A stretch of DNA of 64,000 nt from Pseudomonadota bacterium. Lineage in GTDB: Bacteria; Pseudomonadota; Gammaproteobacteria; Burkholderiales; Burkholderiaceae_E. Shown here one piece after another: positions 23,627 to 31,452 of the stretch. The notes beneath the pieces were generated by a model. It made no database searches. It was not told the DNA's origin and saw only the letters and a program-made list of their open reading frames with translations. How positions within the stretch are numbered: position 1 is the first letter of the stretch; every line of letters starts with the position of its first letter. Made by a program: the position numbers and the translations under genes. The stretch is taken from assembly GCA_963204785.1 (NCBI GenBank), contig CAUJHG010000080.1:19543-83542 (forward strand). The letters are read 5' to 3'.

Positions 23627-24496
23627 TCAGATCTCGATGTTGTCCAGCAGCCGCGGCGTGCCGAGCCGGGCCGCGCCGAGCGCCACCAGCGGCTCGCCGC
23701 CCTCGAGCTCCGCGGTGGCCGGCGTGTGCAGGTCGCGCTGCCGGCGCACGGTCAGGTAGTCGGGCTTCCAGCCGCGCGCGGCGAGTTCGGCCATCGCCGC
23801 CTGCTCGGCCTGCGCGAGCGCTTCGTGGGTGATCGTGCCCCGTGCGCGCGCCGCACGTACCGTGTCGACCACTGCGCGCAGCACCCGGTTGAGGCTGGGC
23901 GCCTCGCTGCGCTCGGTCGCGCTCAGGTAGCCGTTGCGCGAGGACAGCGCCAGCCCGTCGGCCTCGCGCACCGTGTCGTGTGCGACGATGCGCACCGGCA
24001 GCGCGAACTGCTGGGCCATCCGCCGGATCAGCATCAGCTGCTGGTAGTCCTTGCGCCCGAACACCGCGAACTCCGGACGCACCATCGCGAAGAGCTTCAT
24101 CACCACGGTGCACACGCCGTCGAAGTGGCCTGGCCGGACCTCGCCCTCGAGGATCGAGGCCAGCGACGGATCCGGCACCACGTGGAAGGCCTGCGGCTCC
24201 GGGTACATCACGGTCTCGTCGGGCGCGAAGAGCAGGTCGCATCCGGTCTCGCGCAGCAGCGCGGCGTCGCGCTCGAAGGTGCGCGGGTACTTGTCGAAAT
24301 CCTCGTTCGGGCCGAACTGCAGCCGGTTGACGAAGACGCTGGCCACCACCAGGCCGTCGGCCCCGGCCTGGCGGCGCGCCTCGCGCACCAGCGACAGGTG
24401 GCCTTCGTGGAGGTTGCCCATCGTGGGCACGAAGCCGACGCGGCGCGGCCCGGCCAGCGCGGCGCGCAGGCCCTCCAGGCTGTCCTCGATCCTCAT
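23627..24496 (-). CDS. panC: Pantoate-beta-alanine ligase
   Basis: PanC joins pantoate and beta-alanine using ATP to make pantothenate, the coenzyme A precursor. The 289-residue product shows the nucleotidyl-transferase motif [20 protein letters not shown] (about residues 22-41, with HEGH as HIGH motif), [24 protein letters not shown], the pantoate site [16 protein letters not shown] and [14 protein letters not shown] (KMSKS-like SSRN). Length is usual. It starts 12 bp after panB on the same strand, the common panBC order. A damaged partial copy lies at 22444-22640. Confidence 0.95.
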   Translation of the reverse strand: MRIEDSLEGLRAALAGPRRVGFVPTMGNLHEGHLSLVREARRQAGADGLVVASVFVNRLQFGPNEDFDKYPRTFERDAALLRETGCDLLFAPDETVMYPEPQAFHVVPDPSLASILEGEVRPGHFDGVCTVVMKLFAMVRPEFAVFGRKDYQQLMLIRRMAQQFALPVRIVAHDTVREADGLALSSRNGYLSATERSEAPSLNRVLRAVVDTVRAARARGTITHEALAQAEQAAMAELAARGWKPDYLTVRRQRDLHTPATAELEGGEPLVALGAARLGTPRLLDNIEI

Positions 24497-24508
24497 GCGG
24501 GCGGCCCC

Positions 24509-25315
24509 TCAGTATCCGTGGAGGGCGGGATCGGGGAAGCGGCCGGCCTTGACCTCCTCGACGTAGCTGCGCAGCGCGGCTGCGATCGACGGCGCGCCCT
24601 CCATGAAGTTGCGCACGAACTTCGGCAGGCGTCCTCGGGTCACGTTCAGCATGTCGTGCAGCACGAGCACCTGTCCCGAGGTGCCCGGTCCGGCGCCGAT
24701 GCCGATCGTCGGGATCGGCAGCGCCTTCGTGACCCGCTCGGCGACCGTCGAGGGCACCATCTCCATCACGAGCATCGCCGCGCCCGCGTCGGCGAGCTCG
24801 GTCGCGTGGCGCAGCATCGTCTCGGCCGCCTCGCCCTCGCGGCCCTGCACGCGGTAGCCGCCCAGCGCGTGCACCGTCTGCGGCGTGAAGCCGATGTGCG
24901 CACACACCGGAATGCCGCGCTCGACGATGAAGCGCACCGTGTCCGCGGTCCAGCCGCCGCCCTCGAGCTTGACCATCTGCGCCCCCGCCTGCACCAGCTT
25001 CACCGAACTGCGCACCGCCTGCTCGTGCGACTCCTGGTAGCTGCCGAAGGGCAGGTCGCCGATCAGCCAGCAGTTGCGGTTGCCGCGGGCGACCGCGGCG
25101 ACGTGGTAGGCCATGTCCTCCAGCGACACCGGCATGGTCCCGGGCTGGCCCTGGATCACGTTGCCCAGCGAGTCGCCGACCAGGATCGTGTCGACGCCCG
25201 CCTCGTCGCACAGGCGGCCGAACGACGCGTCGTACGCGGTCAGCATCGCGATCTTCTCGCCGCGCGCGTGCATCTCGCGCAGGCGGGTCAGGGTCACGGG
25301 TTTGCGTTCGTTCAT
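24509..25315 (-). CDS. panB: 3-methyl-2-oxobutanoate hydroxymethyltransferase
   Basis: PanB transfers a hydroxymethyl group from methylenetetrahydrofolate to ketoisovalerate, giving ketopantoate. The 268-residue product has the family motifs [39 protein letters not shown] (metal-binding Asp) and [12 protein letters not shown], plus [23 protein letters not shown] and [20 protein letters not shown]. The ATG at 25315 ([15 protein letters not shown]) is the family start; the longer frame is non-coding. A TACAAT hexamer on the minus strand at 25343-25348 could be its -10 box, without a good -35. It is first in the panBC unit. Confidence 0.95.
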   Translation of the reverse strand: MNERKPVTLTRLREMHARGEKIAMLTAYDASFGRLCDEAGVDTILVGDSLGNVIQGQPGTMPVSLEDMAYHVAAVARGNRNCWLIGDLPFGSYQESHEQAVRSSVKLVQAGAQMVKLEGGGWTADTVRFIVERGIPVCAHIGFTPQTVHALGGYRVQGREGEAAETMLRHATELADAGAAMLVMEMVPSTVAERVTKALPIPTIGIGAGPGTSGQVLVLHDMLNVTRGRLPKFVRNFMEGAPSIAAALRSYVEEVKAGRFPDPALHGY

Positions 25316-25449
25316 GATGCATCGCACAAGAGGAGTCGTTCGATTGTACCCATTCCGAACCACGCTGCACTGCGCCGCGTTCCGGGGCTGCGCGTGCATA
25401 GAATCTCGATCCTGCCCGCACGTTCGCGCGGGCGTCGGAGCCCCTCGAG

Positions 25450-26187
25450 ATGAACCCGACCGCCCCCTGGACCCTGGACGCGGACCTGCCGGCGGCGGCG
25501 CTGCGCGCGCAGGGTTTCGTGCGGCTGGGCGCGGCGCAGCTGGCGGGACTGGCCCGCGTGCCGGTCGAGGCGTTCGAGCGCTGGCGTCCCGGCTGGGAGC
25601 GCCTGCCGCCCGATGCCTGGCTGCGCGACGGCGGCCGCTACCGCCGGCGCCGTCATGGCAGCTTCGTGCACGAGCCAGCGACCGGACGGCTCGTGCAGGC
25701 CGCGCACCGCGCGCACTGGCAGCCGGTCGACTACAACGCGCTGCACGGCGGCATCGAGCGGATGTTCGAGCCGCTCGAGCCGGCGCTTTGCGCGGACCAG
25801 GCCTGGAGCCGGCTGCTGTGCGCGCTCGGCGAACTGTTCGAGTCGATCGCGCCGGCCGGCCGCTGGTTCGTCGAGGCGCACCAGTTCCGCATCGACACCA
25901 CCGACGGCGTCGGACGTCCCACGCCCGAGGGCGCCCACCGCGACGGCGTGGACTTCGTCGCGGTCGTTCTGGTCGATCGCCACCAGGTGCGCGGCGGGGA
26001 GACCCGCGTGTTCGAGGCCGACGGTCCGCGCGGCATCCGCTTCGTGATGGACGAGCCCTGGAGCGCGGTGCTGCTCGACGACCAGCGTGTGATCCACGAG
26101 GCCACCCCGATCCAGCCGGACGGCCCGGACGCGCACCGCGACACGCTGGTGCTCACCTACCGGCGCGGCGGCTTCCTGGCGCCGTGA
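25450..26187 (+). CDS. 2-oxoglutarate/Fe(II)-dependent dioxygenase family protein
   Basis: A 245-residue protein resembling the 2OG-Fe dioxygenase family that contains bacterial amino-acid hydroxylases. The candidate iron triad is His and Asp in [18 protein letters not shown] (HxD, about residues 159-161) with the distal His in [10 protein letters not shown] (about 218). A 2-oxoglutarate-binding Arg is likely in [15 protein letters not shown] near the C-terminus. Members of this family hydroxylate free amino acids such as isoleucine, but the substrate here cannot be told. It is divergent from panB across 134 bp, and the next gene follows after 76 bp in the same direction. Confidence 0.75.
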   Translation: MNPTAPWTLDADLPAAALRAQGFVRLGAAQLAGLARVPVEAFERWRPGWERLPPDAWLRDGGRYRRRRHGSFVHEPATGRLVQAAHRAHWQPVDYNALHGGIERMFEPLEPALCADQAWSRLLCALGELFESIAPAGRWFVEAHQFRIDTTDGVGRPTPEGAHRDGVDFVAVVLVDRHQVRGGETRVFEADGPRGIRFVMDEPWSAVLLDDQRVIHEATPIQPDGPDAHRDTLVLTYRRGGFLAP

Positions 26188-26251
26188 CCGCGAGCCGCGC
26201 CCCTGCAGACGCATCGCTGCCGGATCTCGCCATGCGCCGAAACGACCCGAC

Positions 26252-26257
26252 GAGGAG
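26252..26257 (+). promoter_or_regulatory. Ribosome binding site deciding the start at 26264
   Basis: GAGGAG touches the first possible ATG (26258) directly, which is too close to use, and lies 6 nt from the second ATG (26264). The second ATG is therefore preferred. Confidence 0.6.
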
Positions 26258-26263
26258 ATGACG

Positions 26264-27364
26264 ATGACCCGACCAATGACCCCCCAGGCCGCGGCCGGCG
26301 CGCCCCCTCACGCGCCTGACGATGCGGCGGCGATGCAGGCGGCGGCCACGCTGTACCACCGCTTCTTCACCGGACTGATCCTCACCGTGGTCACGCGCCG
26401 CGGCCGCGAGGACGCGGGCGAACTGATGTTCCGCGTCTTCCGGCATCAGCACCACGAGAAGTTCCTCCCGGGGCTGCGCAAGCTCGGCCTGGCGACGCTG
26501 CCCGACGCGGTGGCGGCCGCCGGCTACCACTACCTCTCCAACACCGTGGGCGGCGTCCAGGTGGAGTTCATGCGCGAATCCGACCGCAAGGCCTGGGTGC
26601 GCTTCGTCCCGCCGCGCTGGATCTACGACGGCACCGCGATCGCAGGCGTGCCCACCGAGGTGTCGCGAGGCGTGCTGCGCGGCTGGTACGCGCACAACGG
26701 GGTGAGCCTGGGCAATCCGCGCCTGGGCTTCGTCTGCACGGCGCAGACTCCCGACGGACAGCACGGGCTCGCCGGCTACTTCCTCGAGCACGACCGCGAG
26801 CTTGCGCCCGAGGAGCGCCTGCGCTTTGCGCCCGGGGAAGAGCCTCCGCCCTTCGATCCGGCGGCCGCGCCGGCGCTGGATCCGGTCGACTGGACCGCGG
26901 ATCGGCTGGCCAGGGCGAACCGCAACTACGCGATGGACTACCTGCGCACTGCGCTGCCGCGGCTGACCGAGCTCTTCGGTCCCGCCGAGGCGGCCTACCT
27001 GGGCGGCGTCGCCGCGCGCCTGATCGCGATGCAGTACTACCAGGAGACCGCCGCCAGGCTCGGCGTGGCGCCCGGGGGCGCCGAAGGCTTCGCGCGCTAC
27101 CTCGCCGCGATGGCGCGGGGGCAGGGCGACCCGGCCGAGTGCTCGCGCGACGGTGACGCGGTGATCGTCCGGCAGGCCGGCTGGCGCCTGATGCGCGGGC
27201 TGGCCCCGCTGCACACCGCGGTGTTCGACGCGTGGAACGAACTCTGGGTGGGCGCACTGATGGTGCACGACCGCTTCCTGGTGCTGGAAGTGCTCGAGCG
27301 CATGGATCACGGCGACCCTGCGTTCGTCTGGCGGATCCGGCGTCGGGGGAAGCAGGTGTTCTGA
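26264..27364 (+). CDS. Uncharacterised 366-residue protein
   Basis: I do not recognise this family. The product is soluble (no signal peptide or membrane helix). An Ala/Pro-rich start is followed by AATLYHRFFTGLILTVVTRRGREDAGELMF and a His cluster FRHQHHEKFLPGLRKLG (about residues 61-77). The middle section is Trp/Tyr-rich (KAWVRFVPPRWIYDG, RGWYAHNGVSLGNPRLGFVC). An alpha-helical C-terminal half includes MQYYQETAARLGV and LHTAVFDAWNELWVGALMVHDRF. Codon use matches the neighbours, so it is a real resident gene. It follows the dioxygenase in the same direction and may share its transcript. The conserved-looking His, Trp and Cys residues would suit an enzyme, but no catalytic signature is clear. 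Confidence 0.7.
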   Translation: MTRPMTPQAAAGAPPHAPDDAAAMQAAATLYHRFFTGLILTVVTRRGREDAGELMFRVFRHQHHEKFLPGLRKLGLATLPDAVAAAGYHYLSNTVGGVQVEFMRESDRKAWVRFVPPRWIYDGTAIAGVPTEVSRGVLRGWYAHNGVSLGNPRLGFVCTAQTPDGQHGLAGYFLEHDRELAPEERLRFAPGEEPPPFDPAAAPALDPVDWTADRLARANRNYAMDYLRTALPRLTELFGPAEAAYLGGVAARLIAMQYYQETAARLGVAPGGAEGFARYLAAMARGQGDPAECSRDGDAVIVRQAGWRLMRGLAPLHTAVFDAWNELWVGALMVHDRFLVLEVLERMDHGDPAFVWRIRRRGKQVF

Positions 27365-27648
27365 GTAACCGTCTTCCGAGTCAAGCGCCGCCGCGCTGCG
27401 CCTCGCGCCGGTCCGGAAAGACGCCGGATCGCCGACGCGCCTGACCCGCATGCGGGCACTCCCCTCGGAGGGGGTATTTCCCGCGGCGCGCGGAATGCAC
27501 CACAATGCATGCAGTCGGTAGCGTTGCGGCCGGCAACAGCCTGCGTGCGACGCGCCCACACGCGACCCGAACCCCGGATGCGCCCGCGCAACCGGGGCGC
27601 GGGCCGGGTTCACGTGAAGAAGAAAAGGGCCACGAGGCCGGAGGAGAG
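27365..27648. other. Intergenic region before the DUF6351 gene
   Basis: No gene is seen in these 284 bases. A small hairpin, CCCCT-CGG-AGGGG at 27461-27473 followed by TATTTC, could be a weak terminator for the preceding gene. No convincing -35/-10 pair was found for the next gene. Confidence 0.4.
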
Positions 27649-29997
27649 ATGGGAATGGCTGGCACGATCGTCGATCGATTCGGGCGCGCCGCGGGCTGGG
27701 CCGCGGTGCTGGGCAGCGTGCTGCTGGCGGCCTGCGGAGGCGGCAGCGGCGACAGCGGAACGGTGCAGCTCAGCGTGCTGTCGAGCGCGCCGGAGTGGGT
27801 GTCCGGCGGCGATGCGCGCATCGCGCTGCGCGCATCGCCGGAGCTCCAGGACAAGCTCGAGTTGTGGCTGAACGGAGCCCGGGTGGCTCCCGCGATGCGC
27901 AGCACCGGCGAGCAGCTCGAGGGCGTGATCGCCGGGCTGGTCGAGGGCAAGAACAGGCTCGAGGTGCGTGAGACGGGCGGCAAGGTGCGCGACACGCTCA
28001 CGCTGACCAACTGGCCGATCACCGGCCCGATGTTCACGGGTCCCCAGCAGACGCCCTTCACCTGCACCGCGACGCAGTTCGGCATGCAGCCGCTGGTCGA
28101 CAGCGCCAGCGCGCCCGGCTACCGCGTGACCGACGCCAGCGGCGCCACCATCGGCTACAGCCGCAACTGCTCGATCGAGACCACGGTCAGCTACCTGTAC
28201 CGCAGCACCGGCAACGCGTGGAAGACGCTGCCCGCGGGCGACCGTCCGGTCGACATGAGCGTGGTCACGCTGCCCGATGGCCGCAGCGTCGACTTCATCG
28301 TGCGGCGCGAGATCGGATCGATCAACCGCTTCCTCTACAGCTTCGCGATGCTCGCGCCTGCCGGCGAGAAGGCGGATGCTCCGGACCTGAGCCTGTGGAA
28401 CCGCAAGCTGCTCTACTGGTTCCAGGGCGGGGTCGCGATCGGCCACACGCAGGGCACGGTGCACAGCGGCTCGCTCAATCCGGACATCCTGAAGCAGGGC
28501 TACGCAATCGTCCACAGCAGCGGCAACAACACCGGCACCCACTACAACATGAACATCGCCGGCGAGACCGCGATGATGACCAAGGAGCGCTTCATCGAGC
28601 GCTACGGCGTGCCGCTCTACACCATCGGCCTGGGCGGCTCCGGCGGCGCCATCCAGCAGTACATGCTCGCGCAGAACAACCCCGGCGTGCTCGACGGCCT
28701 GCTGCCGGTGCAGAGCTATCCGGACATGGTCACGCAGACCATCCACGTCGGCGACTGCGAGCTCCTCGAGTACTACATGGACGCCACCGACCGCACGAAT
28801 CCGAAGTGGAGGGTGACGAAGAACCGCTCGCTGCTGGTCGGCTTCAACGCCGAAGAGGGCTTCGCCAAGGTGAACGACGCGCTCGCCCCGCTGAAGACCG
28901 CGCTGGGCTACAGCACCGCGCCCGGCACCACCGAGTGCGTCCCGGCCTGGCGCGGCCTCACGCCGCTGGCGGTGAGCCCGCTGTACGGCGAGGCCCCCAA
29001 CCAGCAGCTCTGGGAGCCGCTCTCCGAGATCGCTGCGATCCGCTGGACCCACTACGACGACCTGCGCAACGTCTACGGAGTCGACGCCAACGGCGCTGCC
29101 CGGCCCACCTGGGACAACGTCGGCGTGCAGTACGGGCTGGCCTCGCTGAAGGAAGGCAGCATCACCCCGGCGGAGTTCCTGGACCTCAACTGGAACGTCG
29201 GCGGCTGGAAGCACCCGAGCCAGATGGTGCAGGAGACCTTCCCCTTCTTCGGCACCAGCGCTGCGGAACTCCAGAAGGCGCAGACCATTCCGGGCTACTT
29301 CGATCCCTGGAGCAGCAAGAACAGGATCGCCAGCCCGGGCGAAGGCCTGCCGATGCCGCGCACCAAGGGCGACCCGATCGCGATGCGCGCCGCCTACACC
29401 AGCGGACACGTGTTCACCGGGCGGCTCGAGGTGCCCGCGATCGACCATCGCCAGTACATGGAGCGCGAGCTCGACATGCACAACAGCCACCAGAGCTTCG
29501 CGGTGCGCAAGCGCGTGCTCGACCGGATGGGCCACAGCGACAATCTCGTGATCTGGTTCACCGACACCATCCCGAACACGCCCAAGGCGAGCCAGTCGCT
29601 CGAAGCGCTCGAGGTGATGGACCAGTGGCTCGCCAACATGCGCGCCAATCCGTCGGCCGGAATCGCGGCCAGCAAGCCGGCCCGGGCCGTGGACGCGTGC
29701 TACGACAAGGATGGACAGCGGATGTACGGGGGCGCGGGAGCCTGGAGCGGCATCCTCGACGGCGCTGCGCCGGGCGTGTGCACCCAGGCCTTCCCGCTGT
29801 ACCGGACCTCGCGGATCGTCGCAGGCGCGCCGATCGAGGGCGCCATCTACGATTGCGCGAAGAAGACGGTGAAGGCTGCAGTGGCCGACGGCACCTACGC
29901 GCCCTGGACTCCCAACGCTGCCGAGATCGCCAAGCTCGAGCAGATCTTCCCTGAAGGGGTCTGCGACTACAGCCGCCCCGACCAGGCTCGGCCGTAA
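27649..29997 (+). CDS. DUF6351-family lipoprotein, alpha/beta-hydrolase-like
   Basis: A 782-residue lipoprotein: the signal sequence ends in a lipobox, LGSVLLAACGGG, so Cys in AACG would be lipidated and the protein held in a membrane facing the periplasm or surface. About 120 residues of beta-rich sequence follow (LSVLSSAPEWVSGGDARIAL...). The large domain has TIGLGGSGGAIQQYMLAQNNPGVLDG, where GGSGG looks like a nucleophile elbow. The overall sequence fits the DUF6351 group, related at a distance to tannase/feruloyl-esterase folds; the substrate is unknown. GGAGGAG precedes the ATG at 27649; ATG 27655 is an alternative. It has several Cys pairs, as expected for an exported protein. Confidence 0.8.
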   Translation: MGMAGTIVDRFGRAAGWAAVLGSVLLAACGGGSGDSGTVQLSVLSSAPEWVSGGDARIALRASPELQDKLELWLNGARVAPAMRSTGEQLEGVIAGLVEGKNRLEVRETGGKVRDTLTLTNWPITGPMFTGPQQTPFTCTATQFGMQPLVDSASAPGYRVTDASGATIGYSRNCSIETTVSYLYRSTGNAWKTLPAGDRPVDMSVVTLPDGRSVDFIVRREIGSINRFLYSFAMLAPAGEKADAPDLSLWNRKLLYWFQGGVAIGHTQGTVHSGSLNPDILKQGYAIVHSSGNNTGTHYNMNIAGETAMMTKERFIERYGVPLYTIGLGGSGGAIQQYMLAQNNPGVLDGLLPVQSYPDMVTQTIHVGDCELLEYYMDATDRTNPKWRVTKNRSLLVGFNAEEGFAKVNDALAPLKTALGYSTAPGTTECVPAWRGLTPLAVSPLYGEAPNQQLWEPLSEIAAIRWTHYDDLRNVYGVDANGAARPTWDNVGVQYGLASLKEGSITPAEFLDLNWNVGGWKHPSQMVQETFPFFGTSAAELQKAQTIPGYFDPWSSKNRIASPGEGLPMPRTKGDPIAMRAAYTSGHVFTGRLEVPAIDHRQYMERELDMHNSHQSFAVRKRVLDRMGHSDNLVIWFTDTIPNTPKASQSLEALEVMDQWLANMRANPSAGIAASKPARAVDACYDKDGQRMYGGAGAWSGILDGAAPGVCTQAFPLYRTSRIVAGAPIEGAIYDCAKKTVKAAVADGTYAPWTPNAAEIAKLEQIFPEGVCDYSRPDQARP

Positions 29998-30070
29998 GCG
30001 CGACAGCGGGCCGGGATCGGCTTCCGGCCCGCCGGCACGCGCCGGCACGGCGAAGGTCGAGGCGCCCGGA

Positions 30071-30394
30071 GTGGGTGCCGAGCGCGCGGTGCAGCGTCTG
30101 TCCAGGACCGACGGCCAGTTCGCCAAGCAGGCGCTGAAGATCCTGATGCCCTCGGGCGTCCGGAAGGTGGCGGAACTCGCGCGGATGGCGGGCTAGCAGA
30201 AGCAGGTCGATGCCTTCGTGCTAAGCATGAACCGTGCCGCCGAGGCGGTCGGCCAGTCGCCGGGCCTCGACCACTACGTGACCGGGAAGGCGCTCGACGG
30301 ACTGTTCCACACGGTCGGCGAGGAGGAGCGGAAGATCCGCACCAACCCGCTGGCGCGCAGCACGGACCTGCTCAAGACCGTCTTCGGCAAATAG
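30071..30394 (+). pseudogene. DUF4197-family pseudogene (in-frame stop plus internal deletion)
   Basis: One continuous frame reads ERAVQRLSRTDGQFAKQAL and ILMPSGVRKVAELARMAG, then an in-frame TAG at 30194-30196. It continues [18 protein letters not shown], jumps to [17 protein letters not shown] and ends [13 protein letters not shown]. These are the N-terminal, central and C-terminal blocks of the DUF4197 family, but roughly 90 residues between MNRAAEAV and [13 protein letters not shown] are missing and the signal peptide is not found. The frame is otherwise intact, so decay is recent or the deletion was in frame. The start given is the first GTG in the similar part. Confidence 0.75.
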
Positions 30395-30538
30395 GGCGCA
30401 CGCCCGGCCGGGGCCTCGATCCGCCACCCTGGTCGACCCGGACATCTTTCCGCCGCCTTCGTTTCCTGTGGGCGCCATTGCAGGCGCGCGCCGTTCGCGG
30501 GCGGAGCCTGGCGTCGTGGGGCGCGCATGATGTATGCC

Positions 30539-30557
30539 ACGTCGCTGATTCTTACAG
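30539..30557 (+). promoter_or_regulatory. Shared upstream element, copy 2 (PEP-CTERM gene 2)
   Basis: ACGTCG-ctga-TTCTTACAG, the partner of the element at 21499-21517. It lies 118 bp before the ATG of the second PEP-CTERM gene, at the edge of a clearly AT-richer stretch (30530-30665). Confidence 0.55.
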
Positions 30558-30607
30558 AGATCACATTGCGTGGAATAAAAAGGCATATAAAACAATAAAT
30601 TAGAGAC

Positions 30608-30624
30608 GTGGTATGGAATATGCT
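30608..30624 (+). promoter_or_regulatory. Sigma-54-like promoter of PEP-CTERM gene 2
   Basis: GTGGTATGGAATATGCT has GG (30610) and GC (30622) with exactly 10 nt between, and matches the sigma-54 consensus at about 10 of 13 defined positions. The start would be near 30635, 40 nt before the ATG. Confidence 0.5.
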
Positions 30625-30674
30625 TTATATCTGCTCGAGCTCATATCCCAACGTTCACCCGATCCGGAGACAAA

Positions 30675-31334
30675 ATGAAAAACGTTCTGATCGCAGCGCT
30701 CTTTCTTGCATCCGCGGGTGCCCAGGCCGGTGTCATCACGGTCGGGGGTGTCGACGAGACCAGCACCGGCAACGGCTTCACCTCGTCGGTCGGCACCTGC
30801 ACCGTCTCGTTCAACGACGGCACTGCGATCAACACCTGCGGCGCCGCCTATGCGATCGCTTCGGGCAACATCGTGCAGGGCACGGCGAGCGGGCAGCATG
30901 CAGCGCCTGCCGGTGACACCTCTCACTACCTGACCGTCGGACCTTCGGCCGGCAACAACGTGCAGGTGACGCTCACCGAGCAGGCCAACTATTTCGGCTT
31001 CTACGCAGGCTCGCTCGACACCTACAACCTGGTGTCCTTCTACCTGGGCAGCTCCCTGGTCGACTCCTTCACCGGAACGGAAATCAACGCGGTCGCGTTC
31101 CCGGGTACCGGAGCCACCGGCAACCAGAATCTGGCCGCCTACATCAACTACTACACGACCGGCGGAGTGAAGTTCGATCAGGTCGTGCTCTCGAGCAGTC
31201 AGAACGCGTTCGAGACCGACAATCACTCGTTCTCGATGGCCACGCCCCCCGGACAGGTTCCGCTGCCGGGGACGGTCGCCCTGCTCGGCGCCGGCATGCT
31301 CGGGCTCGGAGCCCTGCGCCGCCGCCTGGCCTGA
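30675..31334 (+). CDS. PEP-CTERM-like sorting domain protein 2 (VPLPGT variant)
   Basis: A 219-residue exported protein with signal peptide MKNVLIAALFLASAGAQAG. It has a beta-rich Gly/Thr/Ser/Asn mature region with two Cys (TCTVSF and TCGAAY), and a C-terminal sorting tail. The tail reads VPLPGTVALLGAGMLGLGALRRRLA-like, i.e. VPLP in place of VPEP, then a helix and Arg cluster. This VPLP form is a known variation of the PEP-CTERM signal. The pair FGFYAGSLDTYNLVSFYLG suggests a lectin-like or adhesin-like fold, which is only an impression. GGAG lies 6 nt before the ATG. It shares its upstream element and sigma-54-like box with the gene at 21654. Confidence 0.82.
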   Translation: MKNVLIAALFLASAGAQAGVITVGGVDETSTGNGFTSSVGTCTVSFNDGTAINTCGAAYAIASGNIVQGTASGQHAAPAGDTSHYLTVGPSAGNNVQVTLTEQANYFGFYAGSLDTYNLVSFYLGSSLVDSFTGTEINAVAFPGTGATGNQNLAAYINYYTTGGVKFDQVVLSSSQNAFETDNHSFSMATPPGQVPLPGTVALLGAGMLGLGALRRRLA

Positions 31335-31380
31335 ATCTCACGATGCCGCGCCTCGCCGGTGGCGAGGTGCGAGCCTTCCT

Positions 31381-31398
31381 GGGCGCCTTCGGGCGCCC
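31381..31398 (+). terminator. Hairpin terminator after PEP-CTERM gene 2
   Basis: GGGCGCC-TTCG-GGCGCCC, a perfect 7-bp stem closed by a stable TTCG tetraloop, followed by TGTTCGTT. The T-run is weak. It separates this gene from dbpA. Confidence 0.5.
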
Positions 31399-31452
31399 TG
31401 TTCGTTGGTGCTGTCGTTCTCGTCGCGGCCGCAGCCTCTGCGACAATCCGGG

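Noticed and set aside
27610..30126. 838-codon minus-strand frame
   Set aside because: It is antisense to the DUF6351 lipoprotein gene, whose signal peptide, lipobox and nucleophile motif show the true strand.
30547..30600. A sigma-54 box directly at the second shared element (GTGG..GGC near 30572-30584)
   Set aside because: The GG to GC distance there is 9, not 10; the box at 30608-30624 has the right spacing and a position equivalent to that of the first gene.
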